NCBI GenBank assembly: GCA_022013615.1
Contig: JAKLQB010000229.1
Location: 1 to 6,597 of the forward strand
Reading direction: 5' to 3'
Origin: Desulfobacterales bacterium
GTDB lineage: Bacteria > Desulfobacterota > DSM-4660 > Desulfatiglandales > Desulfatiglandaceae
DNA: 6,597 nt
Shown here piece by piece: positions 1-6,172 of the stretch. Both the position numbers and the translations under genes were made by a program. Numbering within the stretch: the first letter of the stretch is position 1; each line of letters begins with the position of its first letter. The notes beneath the pieces were generated by a model. It was not told the origin of the DNA. It saw only the letters and a program-made list of their open reading frames with translations, and ran no database searches.

Positions 1-554
1 CCGATGAGCTGTGCAAATTCATCAGGCATTGCATAGCCCACAGTGTCCGGCAGATTTACAGTGGTGGCGCCTGCTTCGATGGCAGCTTCAAATACGCGGC
101 ACAGAAAATCCGTATCGCTCCGTGATCCGTCCTCTGCTGAAAATTCCACATTGCCGGTAAGAGTCCTGGCATAACGGACCGCATCAACAGCCGCGTCGAT
201 CACCTGGCTCCGGGTCATTTTCAGCTTGTGCTCCAGATGGATATCCGATGTGGCAATAAAGGTATGAATCCTCGGATAGGCGGCCTCCTTAATCGCCCCC
301 CAGGCCCGGTCAATATCTTCCTTTGAGGCCCTTGCCAGGGCAGTTACCTGGGTATTGCGAATTTTTCCTGCAATCAGTTCAACGGCTTCAAAATCGCCCG
401 GAGACGCAGCCGGAAAGCCTGCTTCCATTGCATCTACGCCCAGTTTCTCCAATTGTGTTGCCAGCCGCATCTTTTCAGCGGCATTCATAGTCGCACCCGG
501 AGACTGCTCACCGTCGCGTAACGTTGTATCAAAAATAATGACCTGGTCTTTCAT
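1..554 (-). CDS. leuA: 2-isopropylmalate synthase, N-terminal part (cut by window edge)
   Basis: This enzyme condenses acetyl-CoA with 2-oxoisovalerate, the committed cytosolic step of leucine synthesis. I translated the minus strand from the ATG at 554-552; 184 complete codons lie in the window and the C-terminus is missing. The catalytic TIM barrel is clear: [13 protein letters not shown] at residues 8-20 (R13 and metal ligand D14), [14 protein letters not shown] at 43-56, RIHTFIATS at 95-103, [12 protein letters not shown] at 136-147 and NLPDTVGY at 167-174. The SPGDFE and EDGSRSD segments fit LeuA better than homocitrate or citramalate synthases. The HxH metal motif and the leucine-binding regulatory domain would lie beyond base 1, so feedback control cannot be judged. 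The start overlaps the stop of the upstream B3/4 gene (ATGA), with a GAGG ribosome site 7 bases upstream. Identity is near certain; only the substrate subtype has slight doubt. Confidence 0.95.
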   Translation of the reverse strand, partial: MKDQVIIFDTTLRDGEQSPGATMNAAEKMRLATQLEKLGVDAMEAGFPAASPGDFEAVELIAGKIRNTQVTALARASKEDIDRAWGAIKEAAYPRIHTFIATSDIHLEHKLKMTRSQVIDAAVDAVRYARTLTGNVEFSAEDGSRSDTDFLCRVFEAAIEAGATTVNLPDTVGYAMPDEFAQLI

Positions 555-1213
555 AGAACAACCTCAATTCCTTCTATTTTCCCTCCTCCAAATTCAGCCA
601 TGGCCTCTGCGGCAATAGTCAGGCCATCTTGGAGATGTCTTCCCTCAATTTTGGGTACTGCGTATGCGTAATAGAGGACGTTTCGTGTATCATCTCTGAT
701 CCGGGTTTTCTCATCCGCCCCCTGGCAAAGGACACAGACAATCCCCTCTTCGTCTCTAAAAACGATCTCCCCCTCCCTGGTCTTGAGATCTCTCTGTCCC
801 ATCCCTAAGCATATTTCACCTTCCTCGGCCAGATCCAGGGTAAGCTTACCGTCAAAACAATCGTAATCAGTAACAGCAACCAGAATGCCTGCACACATCT
901 CTGCCATAAAGTGGGTATCAACCATAAGATTGTATCTGGGGAACCCGCTATTGACGGTTCTTTTCAGGTGTTTGGGCAATGGGCATTCAAAACCAAAGCT
1001 CTCAAAAAAACGCGCATAGATCCCAATACGATCAGTGATCTGCGCCAGGGTTTCCCGCCTTCTCATCTTTCGTAGAAGCTTTCTCTTGTATTGGTCGAAA
1101 TTCGGAGGGTTAAAAAGGTTCTTGCAACCCGAAATCAGGGTCAGGCCAAAAGCCACTTCCGGATACCGGGATTTGTATTTTACGGACTTGGAAAAAACTG
1201 GGAACTGTGACAT
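551..1213 (-). CDS. B3/4 (PheT tRNA-binding-like) domain protein
   Basis: A 220-residue soluble protein without signal peptide or membrane segment. Residues about 75-205 resemble the B3/4 domain of phenylalanyl-tRNA synthetase beta, as found in stand-alone COG3382-type proteins. Visible cues are [13 protein letters not shown] (93-105, the 'NP/NxxVD' segment), [13 protein letters not shown] (121-133), [18 protein letters not shown] (146-163) and the [17 protein letters not shown] block (170-186). In PheRS this domain hydrolyses mischarged Tyr-tRNA(Phe); the stand-alone proteins have no firm function, so tRNA or aminoacyl-tRNA editing is inference. The first 70 residues are basic ([12 protein letters not shown] at 43-54) and may touch RNA. 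The ATG at 1213 is chosen because AAGG lies 7 bases upstream. The stop overlaps leuA by four bases, so the two form one unit read from the divergent region. Confidence 0.75.
   Translation of the reverse strand: MSQFPVFSKSVKYKSRYPEVAFGLTLISGCKNLFNPPNFDQYKRKLLRKMRRRETLAQITDRIGIYARFFESFGFECPLPKHLKRTVNSGFPRYNLMVDTHFMAEMCAGILVAVTDYDCFDGKLTLDLAEEGEICLGMGQRDLKTREGEIVFRDEEGIVCVLCQGADEKTRIRDDTRNVLYYAYAVPKIEGRHLQDGLTIAAEAMAEFGGGKIEGIEVVL
562..565 (-). promoter_or_regulatory. Ribosome binding site of leuA inside the upstream gene
   Basis: On the minus strand GAGG lies 7 bases before the leuA ATG, within the last codons of the B3/4 gene. Together with the ATGA stop/start overlap it fixes the leuA start and suggests that leuA translation is coupled to that of its upstream neighbour. 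Confidence 0.7.
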
Positions 1214-1230
1214 TTTTCATCCTTTCAATT

Positions 1231-1259
1231 TTGCAATAAATATTACATAAAAATATATT
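1231..1259 (+). promoter_or_regulatory. Candidate sigma-70 promoter for the radical SAM gene
   Basis: TTGCAA (1231-1236) and TATATT (1254-1259) are spaced by 17 bases, predicting a leader of about 100 bases before the GTG at 1368. The -10 overlaps an AT-only inverted repeat (TAAAA-ATATA-TTTTA, 1248-1262). It lies downstream of the oppositely directed candidate promoter, so the two transcripts would overlap at their 5' ends. AT-richness makes this tentative. Confidence 0.35.
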
Positions 1260-1272
1260 TTACATTATTAAT

Positions 1273-1301
1273 TATATAAACTGACAATGCAAAGGTAGCA
1301 A
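1273..1301 (-). promoter_or_regulatory. Candidate sigma-70 promoter for the B3/4-leuA unit
   Basis: On the minus strand TTGCTA (1301-1296) and TATATA (1278-1273) are separated by 17 bases, followed by about 50 bases of leader to the B3/4 start. The stretch is very AT-rich, so chance matches are likely. The position fits the start of this transcript. Confidence 0.35.
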
Positions 1302-1367
1302 TTCTTTTCCACACTGCATAGAATGTTTTTCTCCTTTAGATAAGAATTCCCAGGAAATGTTCAGAAA

Positions 1368-3092
1368 GTGAAAATATTACTCATATACCCCTATTGCCTT
1401 GAAGACAGGCTTCATTCGGAAGATGCAGGCGTTGTTCCCATAGGTCTTTATTACGTGGGTGCCCTGCTGAAGGAGAATAATTACGATGTTGAGATGTTGA
1501 ATTGGCATGACATCAATAAGACCCCCGAAAAAATCAATGAGGCTATTACTAAAAAGAAACCGGATGTGATTGGCTTTTCCATCCTGCATGCAAACCGTTG
1601 GGGCGGCATAGAGATCGCTCGGATCGCCAGAGCGATTAGTAATAAAGTGAAAATTGTCTTTGGCGGGATTGGAGCGTCTTTTCTATGGGAACATTTCTTA
1701 AGACATTTCAAGGAGATCGATTTTATCGTTACTGGGGAAGGAGAATATAGTTTTCTGAATTTGGTAAGATGTATTGAACAGGAAAACTACAAGGATATTG
1801 AAAACATCAAAGGGATAGCTTTCAGGAAACAGGGCAACGTCGTAAGGACAGAGGATGCGCCGCTTACCAGGAACCTTGATAGACTACCCAATCCCGCGAA
1901 ATATTTTGACTACCAGTATGTTTCCTCGACTCGCGGATGTCCCGGGAACTGCACCTTTTGTGGGTCGCCCCGGTTTTGGGGGCACAAGGTCAGGTTTCAT
2001 TCGCCTGATTACTTTATCGAGCAACTGGAACTGCTCTCCAGGAAGGGCATCAGCTTCTTTTATTTTTCAGACGATACCTTTACGATCAAAAAGAATCGAG
2101 TAATAGAGATTTGCAAAAAAATACTGGAGAGAAACCTCAGGATCACATGGGTAGCTATCTCGCGTGTCAATATTGTGGACGAAGAGATCCTTTACTGGAT
2201 GAGAAGGGCTGGCTGCATTCAAATCAGTTATGGGGTGGAGAGCGGTTCTGAAACAATCAGAAACCTACTGTGCAAAAACATCAAAACCAATCAAATCAAA
2301 AAGGCCTTTGCGCTCACTATTAGATACGGCATTTTAGCCCGGGCCTATTTTATTTATGGTTCTCCCGGAGAAAGCTGGGCCACCATAAAAGAGACCATGG
2401 ACTTGATCCATGAGATTAAACCCCTGAGCATTATATTTTACATCCTTGACATCTTTCCAGGCACTGCACTTTACTCTGATCTTAATAAGAGGCCTGAGGT
2501 CACAGACGATATATGGTTAAACAGAATAGAGGATATCATGTATTTTGAAACCGATCCCAATTTGTCCCAGGAATTGATATTGGCATTTGGTGAAAAGCTA
2601 AGGGCGGACTATTACGAACATCTTGCTGACTTTGTAGATGGAATCGAACTTATAGACAAAGAGGAATTTTACCAAATGCATGCCGATTTCCTCTCAAGAC
2701 TCGCAATGACCTTTACCCACGGCGACTATGCCAGGATTGAAGAAATTAAGGGAAAGGAAAATATTGCTGAGAGACTATATAAGAAGGCATTAAATTATCA
2801 TCCGGATTATCGAGCCTACCTGGGGCTGGGTATCATCGCGCAAAAAAAAGGATCATATCAGGAATCAGTGAGAATACTCTCAGAAGGTATTGACTGCTTT
2901 CCGGATAGCGAACCATTGAACATATGCCTGGGCATAAGCTACTTGAACATAGGAGAATATAGAAAGGCGCTTTCAAGTTTTCTCAAGTTTCAGGATTCAC
3001 GAGAAGCACCTTACTATATCGCCCAGTGCTATCACGCGCTGGGCGAGTTTGAAAAAGAGTCGGCAATACTCAAAAAATTGGATTCCCCTTAA
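1368..3092 (+). CDS. B12-binding-domain radical SAM protein with C-terminal TPR repeats
   Basis: A 574-residue cytosolic iron-sulfur enzyme. Residues 1-155 form a cobalamin-binding-type Rossmann domain (MKILLIYPY start, PDVIGFSIL at 65-73, KIVFGGIGAS at 95-104, DFIVTGEGE at 118-126). Residues about 185-395 are the radical SAM core, with C191, C195 and C198 in RGCPGNCTFC binding the [4Fe-4S] cluster, then FYFSDDTFT (231-239), QISYGVESGSE (285-295) and YGSPGES (330-336). Residues about 460-570 carry two or three TPR-like repeats (IAERLYKKALNYHPDYRAY, then SYQESVRILSEGIDCFPDSE). The classic DxHxxG cobalamin ligand motif is absent, as in many relatives. The substrate is unknown; related enzymes do methylations and rearrangements in lipids and secondary metabolites. 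GTG is the only start upstream of this canonical N-terminus, since an in-frame TAA lies at 1341-1343; CAGGAA lies 11 bases before it. It appears to be a single-gene transcript. Confidence 0.85.
   Translation: MKILLIYPYCLEDRLHSEDAGVVPIGLYYVGALLKENNYDVEMLNWHDINKTPEKINEAITKKKPDVIGFSILHANRWGGIEIARIARAISNKVKIVFGGIGASFLWEHFLRHFKEIDFIVTGEGEYSFLNLVRCIEQENYKDIENIKGIAFRKQGNVVRTEDAPLTRNLDRLPNPAKYFDYQYVSSTRGCPGNCTFCGSPRFWGHKVRFHSPDYFIEQLELLSRKGISFFYFSDDTFTIKKNRVIEICKKILERNLRITWVAISRVNIVDEEILYWMRRAGCIQISYGVESGSETIRNLLCKNIKTNQIKKAFALTIRYGILARAYFIYGSPGESWATIKETMDLIHEIKPLSIIFYILDIFPGTALYSDLNKRPEVTDDIWLNRIEDIMYFETDPNLSQELILAFGEKLRADYYEHLADFVDGIELIDKEEFYQMHADFLSRLAMTFTHGDYARIEEIKGKENIAERLYKKALNYHPDYRAYLGLGIIAQKKGSYQESVRILSEGIDCFPDSEPLNICLGISYLNIGEYRKALSSFLKFQDSREAPYYIAQCYHALGEFEKESAILKKLDSP
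3019..3046 (+). other. Strong hairpin inside the 3' end of the radical SAM gene
   Basis: TCGCCCAGTGC (3019-3029) can pair with GCGCTGGGCGA (3036-3046) over 11 base pairs with a single G-U, around the loop TATCAC. It ends 46 bases before the end of the gene. No T-run follows on either strand, so it is not a standard intrinsic terminator; it could slow ribosomes or protect mRNA, or be a chance product of GC-rich TPR codons. Confidence 0.5.
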
Positions 3093-3157
3093 AATGCAGC
3101 ATCTCCTAAATTACCCCAACTTTTCCCTCTAAATCGCATCACAGCATACAAATCTGC

Positions 3158-3183
3158 TAAGAGTCAAAAATTTGACACTCTTA
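3158..3183. repeat. Imperfect inverted repeat in the gap after the radical SAM gene
   Basis: TAAGAGT (3158-3164) mirrors ACTCTTA (3177-3183), and inside it GTCAAA (3163-3168) mirrors TTTGAC (3171-3176). RNA would fold into about 11 pairs with a two-base bulge. There is no clear T-run after it, so a terminator is weak. As DNA, the GTCAAA/TTTGAC dyad could be a dimeric regulator site about 130 bases upstream of the predicted start of the next operon. The remaining gap (3093-3330) holds only the two promoter candidates listed separately. Confidence 0.45.
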
Positions 3184-3226
3184 TCTTCCCCGCTTGATTC
3201 AGCCTGCCTTTAACTTCAAAAACCTC

Positions 3227-3256
3227 TTGCCATAAAACGATAACCACCTGTATTTA
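3227..3256 (+). promoter_or_regulatory. Possible sigma-70 promoter for the msh-like operon
   Basis: TTGCCA (3227-3232) is followed after 18 bases by TATTTA (3251-3256), which would give a leader of about 70 bases. Both boxes are moderate matches. It competes with the sigma-54 candidate a few tens of bases downstream. Confidence 0.3.
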
Positions 3257-3281
3257 CAGCTAATTAATTCGCCACAACATT

Positions 3282-3298
3282 TCGGCATGATTCCTGCT
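3282..3298 (+). promoter_or_regulatory. Possible sigma-54 promoter for the msh-like operon
   Basis: CGGCATG-ATTC-CTGCT has the invariant GG (3284-3285) and GC (3296-3297) exactly ten bases apart and matches 9 of 12 positions of the TGGCACG-N4-TTGCW consensus. Transcription would begin near 3308, about 22 bases before the ATG at 3331. Sigma-54 control of pilus genes is well known in other bacteria; its use here is inference. Confidence 0.35.
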
Positions 3299-3328
3299 AT
3301 GAAAATACAAGAGAGCAGTGTTTTCTAC

Positions 3329-3340
3329 TCATGATCATGA
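3329..3340. repeat. Perfect 12-base palindrome over the start codon
   Basis: TCATGATCATGA is its own reverse complement and covers both possible start codons (ATG 3331 and ATG 3337). It could be a regulator site just downstream of the predicted transcription start, or a coincidence. Confidence 0.3.
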
Positions 3341-4929
3341 AAGATAACAACGACAATAACACGGATACGGAACGCCTGGATAACCATGCCTCCGGAACCG
3401 TGAGAAATCGAGTATACCTTGATTTCTATAATCTGAGGGAGATGCCCTTTGCAATAACTCCTGATCCCGCATTTCTTTTTCTCTCTAATACACATCAGAG
3501 CGTAATCGACAAGATCCTTCACGGCATAAGGAGCAGGATGGGGTTTATCCTTTTAACAGGCGAGGTTGGGACCGGTAAGACAACCGTTTGCCGTTCTATT
3601 CTGGACAGCCTGAACGGTGAGGCTGAGACGGCATACATAATTAATCCGTCTCTTTCTGGCAGAGAAATCATTTCTAATATCCTGGTTGACCTTGGAATTA
3701 AGTGCCCGACTAATTCATCAAAAAAAGACCTGATTGATAAGCTTAACCTATTCTTACTATCAACTGCGGGCACCAAGCCAGTAGTAATTATCATTGATGA
3801 TGCCCAGACCATGCCATTGGATGCCATTGAAGATCTGCGTCTTTTATCTAATCTGGAGACAGACAAAGCCAAATTACTGCAAATGGTACTCGTTGGGCAG
3901 CCGGAGCTTCTGGGCTTCATCTCCGGCCCTCAAATGAGACAACTCAGACAGAGGGTCGCTATCCACTGCAACCTGGAATACATAACAAGGGAAGAGGTTG
4001 ACAGGTACATTGCAAGAAGGCTCTTTATTGCGGGGGATAAGGGTCATATTCGGTTTACACCAAAAGCGATAAAGAAAATTTACAAAACTTCAAACGGAGT
4101 TCCCAGGCTGATAAACAAAATTTGTGATTATGCCCTTACTGCCGGGTACATAGCGGATGATTTTACCATTGGACCTGCATACGTAAAAAAAGCCCTGGAA
4201 GAGTTAGGGGACTTAGATCTAAAAGAAGATTTTGCCTCCGTTGGAAAGTCCTGGAGAAACAAGGTTATGAATAAAAGATTAGCGCTTGCCTCGGCAAGTG
4301 CCACGACTCTCCTTATAATACTTTTTTCGCTGAATTATCTCCTCGTCTTGCCAATGTGCAAATATGAAAAGAATATTGATCTCCGCTCTGCCCTTCCGAA
4401 AGAAACCGTTACAGTTAAAATCGAGTCCCCGAGTCAGGGATTTGATGAATCGATACCCAAAGAGACACCTTATACTGAAAACAGTGTTCCCTCTCCATTT
4501 GCATTGCAGTTAGGATCTTTTAAAAGCCTGGAAGGTGTAGTCAGAGCTGTTTCTTTTTACAAAGAGAGAGAGGTTGAGGCGCACTGGCACCAACTCGATC
4601 TGGGAGCAAAGGGTAAATGGTATCGACTGTTCACTGGCCAATTTGGCACAAAAGAAGAGGCGCAAAAATTTAAAGCAGATTATGGCCTGCTGAAGTCCAT
4701 TGTTTTATTTGCGCCCTGGTCAGTGTTAGCAGGTCAAACCAATTCGAGTGAGGATCTTAATCACATAAGATCAATATTGCGAGATAACCAGTACGACAGC
4801 TATGACGAAAAGAGTGGAGACGGTAGTCACAGGGTCTTTACGGGAATCTTCATTAATCGAGAGCGAGCCGAAAAACTCGCACAAGAAATAAGTGATTTGG
4901 GCATTTTGGCAAGGGTCATCTCTCGGTAG
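3331..4929 (+). CDS. ExeA/MshM-like AAA ATPase with tandem SPOR domains
   Basis: A 532-residue bitopic inner-membrane protein. The cytoplasmic part (about 28-290) is a GspA/ExeA/MshM-type ATPase: family signature YLDFYNLREMPFAITPDP (29-46), Walker A GEVGTGKT (77-84), Walker B VVIIIDDAQ (151-159, D156-D157 where DE is usual), VLVGQPEL (187-194) and LRQRVA (205-210). A single membrane helix lies at about 317-340, then a low-complexity periplasmic linker (345-388). Two SPOR-like repeats follow (about 389-462 and 463-531), each with an FTGxF core (YRLFTGQF at 431-438, HRVFTGIF at 500-507). SPOR domains bind glycan strands stripped of peptides, so this ATPase probably engages peptidoglycan for a secretion or pilus machine; Aeromonas ExeA does so through a different wall-binding domain. 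The start is uncertain: ATG 3331 and ATG 3337 are both possible and neither has a good ribosome site. It is the first gene of the msh-like set. A DamX-like division role is a less likely alternative. Confidence 0.85.
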   Translation: MIMKDNNDNNTDTERLDNHASGTVRNRVYLDFYNLREMPFAITPDPAFLFLSNTHQSVIDKILHGIRSRMGFILLTGEVGTGKTTVCRSILDSLNGEAETAYIINPSLSGREIISNILVDLGIKCPTNSSKKDLIDKLNLFLLSTAGTKPVVIIIDDAQTMPLDAIEDLRLLSNLETDKAKLLQMVLVGQPELLGFISGPQMRQLRQRVAIHCNLEYITREEVDRYIARRLFIAGDKGHIRFTPKAIKKIYKTSNGVPRLINKICDYALTAGYIADDFTIGPAYVKKALEELGDLDLKEDFASVGKSWRNKVMNKRLALASASATTLLIILFSLNYLLVLPMCKYEKNIDLRSALPKETVTVKIESPSQGFDESIPKETPYTENSVPSPFALQLGSFKSLEGVVRAVSFYKEREVEAHWHQLDLGAKGKWYRLFTGQFGTKEEAQKFKADYGLLKSIVLFAPWSVLAGQTNSSEDLNHIRSILRDNQYDSYDEKSGDGSHRVFTGIFINRERAEKLAQEISDLGILARVISR

Positions 4930-5004
4930 ACGGGTTTTCGGAGTTCATGTGTATTTATCCCATAACACTACGGCTTTTATTTTTTTGTTTATTTGGAGTC
5001 AGGC
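4930..5004 (+). other. 75-base gap with a T-rich leader between ATPase and TPR genes
   Basis: A short weak dyad (GTGT at 4950-4953 against ACAC near 4965) is followed by CGGC and a T-rich run (4975-4990) that ends just before the next ribosome site. This could be a leaky terminator or attenuator, or a U-rich ribosome-docking leader. The stem is too weak for a confident terminator call, and I see no promoter here. Confidence 0.3.
4995..4998 (+). promoter_or_regulatory. Ribosome binding site deciding the start of the MshN-like gene
   Basis: GGAG lies 6 bases before ATG 5005. An in-frame TTG at 4993 would overlap this site, so it is rejected as the start; the protein then begins MSLLNDALRK, the usual N-terminus of this family. 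Confidence 0.8.
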
Positions 5005-6126
5005 ATGAGCTTGCTGAATGACGCCCTGAGGAAAAAAGACTGGGAGCTTGGGCAAATCAAAAAAGTCAATCTTTTAAAAGACAAGCCAAAGCCTCGGAAT
5101 AGAGGCATGAGAAGGTTTTCTGTTCTTGTTATCTTCATAGTTTTATCAAGTGCCTTGGCTTTTTTGGGAGTCTGGTACGGATTTCTCAGCGCAGACCCTC
5201 CCTCTGAGGAACTGCAACTGGTAAACACCTATGTCTTTACAGAAGAAAAAGCACATAATAAGCCAGCAAGACCCCCAAAGCCACTGCAAATCCCGCTCAA
5301 GGAGGAACCAAAAGCACCGCCCATACTTGCCAGCACAATGGAACGGAAAGATCAAAAGATTGATAAAAAGACTTCTGAGAAAAATGAGACCTCAAAAAAT
5401 CATCATATAAAGACAACGACGCCAACAAAAAAAGAGACATTAAAAGCAAAAGAAGAAAGGAACAATGAGCAGAGCCAGAATGTTCAAAAAGCAGTAGAAA
5501 CACCCGCACCCTCTTCTCGCCGAACAGAGGACCTTTTCTATAAGAAGGCGGTCAGCTATCATCGCCAAAATAAGCTGGAAATGGCCATCCAGATGTATCT
5601 GGAGGTGCTGGCTGGAAATCCTGAACACCCTGATGCCCTCTTAAATCTTTCATCTGCCTACATACAGTCTTCAGCATTCTCAAAGGCCCGTCCCCTTCTT
5701 AAGAAATTGTGGAGTTCCGATCCTGGAAATCCACAGGTTTTATTGAATTTTGCTATTGTCGAAATTGGTTTAGGAAGACCCAATAAGGCCATAGATTACC
5801 TGGAAAGGTCAGAGGGTCTGACAGAGGAACCGCAATTTGAGATTTATTTCCACCGCGGTGTGGCCTTGAGCCACCTCGATGAGTTAGGCGAGGCTTTGAC
5901 CTGGTACAAAAGAGCAGAGAAACTATCTGAAAACAACCCCCTTTTGCTTTTCAACATGGCAGTGGCCTATGACAAATTGGAAAGATATGATGAGGCCTTA
6001 AGATATTACGTGGCATTGCTGTACAATGCTGATGCACCGCTGTCTGTTAATGAGAAAAAAAAGGTTGAGGACAGAATTGGTGTCCTTAGAATATTTTTGG
6101 CGCGCCGGGAAAGTGGCCGCCAATGA
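5005..6126 (+). CDS. MshN-like TPR membrane protein
   Basis: A 373-residue bitopic membrane protein. The N-terminus MSLLNDALRKKD is typical of MshN/GspB-like proteins of MSHA and type II secretion systems. A basic stretch (KPKPRNRGMRR, 27-37) precedes one hydrophobic helix (38-60) that orients the C-terminus to the periplasm. Residues about 82-172 are a Lys/Pro/Glu-rich disordered linker, long enough to reach across the cell wall. Residues about 176-345 hold four to five TPR repeats (for example FYKKAVSYHRQNKLEMAIQM at 178-197, FHRGVALSHLDELGEALTWY at 282-301, LFNMAVAYDKLERYDEALRY at 315-334). In this family the protein is a structural part of the pilus/secretion base without known catalysis; a scaffold role is inferred. 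Its place between an MshM-like and an MshE-like gene repeats the mshM-mshN-mshE order. The downstream gap is 46 bases, so co-transcription is likely. Confidence 0.8.
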   Translation: MSLLNDALRKKDWELGQIKKVNLLKDKPKPRNRGMRRFSVLVIFIVLSSALAFLGVWYGFLSADPPSEELQLVNTYVFTEEKAHNKPARPPKPLQIPLKEEPKAPPILASTMERKDQKIDKKTSEKNETSKNHHIKTTTPTKKETLKAKEERNNEQSQNVQKAVETPAPSSRRTEDLFYKKAVSYHRQNKLEMAIQMYLEVLAGNPEHPDALLNLSSAYIQSSAFSKARPLLKKLWSSDPGNPQVLLNFAIVEIGLGRPNKAIDYLERSEGLTEEPQFEIYFHRGVALSHLDELGEALTWYKRAEKLSENNPLLLFNMAVAYDKLERYDEALRYYVALLYNADAPLSVNEKKKVEDRIGVLRIFLARRESGRQ

Positions 6127-6151
6127 TCCATACTGACCCAAAAGGGGATCA
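6124..6151 (+). repeat. Small inverted repeats in the gap before the assembly ATPase gene
   Basis: TGATCC (6124-6129, including the stop codon) mirrors GGATCA (6146-6151), and an alternative small stem CCC-AAAA-GGG lies at 6137-6146. The two folds exclude each other. No T-run follows, so it is not a terminator; it may only influence translation or mRNA cleavage between the two genes. Confidence 0.3.
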
Positions 6152-6172
6152 CTCGACCAAAAGGCATGTAAA

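Noticed and set aside
1..554. Homocitrate or citramalate synthase identity
   Set aside because: The SPGDFE and [10 protein letters not shown] segments and overall similarity to E. coli LeuA favour 2-isopropylmalate synthase, though the C-terminus is not visible.
355..618. Plus-strand open frame opposite leuA and the B3/4 gene
   Set aside because: The minus strand encodes unmistakable LeuA motifs here, and the plus-strand peptide is low-complexity without family features.
1214..1367. Leucine attenuator or T-box leader ahead of the B3/4-leuA unit
   Set aside because: No leucine-rich leader peptide, terminator/antiterminator pair or T-box motif can be seen in this short AT-rich stretch.
3519..3920. 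133-codon open frame antisense to the ATPase gene
   Set aside because: It lies wholly opposite the Walker motifs of a clear gene, shows no recognisable domain and has no ribosome site; it is a coding shadow.
4993..5004. TTG start adding four residues to the MshN-like protein
   Set aside because: The TTG overlaps the GGAG ribosome site, while ATG 5005 gives the family's MSLLNDAL N-terminus with good spacing.
5005..6126. Lys/Pro-rich linker as a repeat array or assembly artefact
   Set aside because: No repeating unit is found; the composition is typical of disordered periplasmic linkers and the frame stays open throughout.
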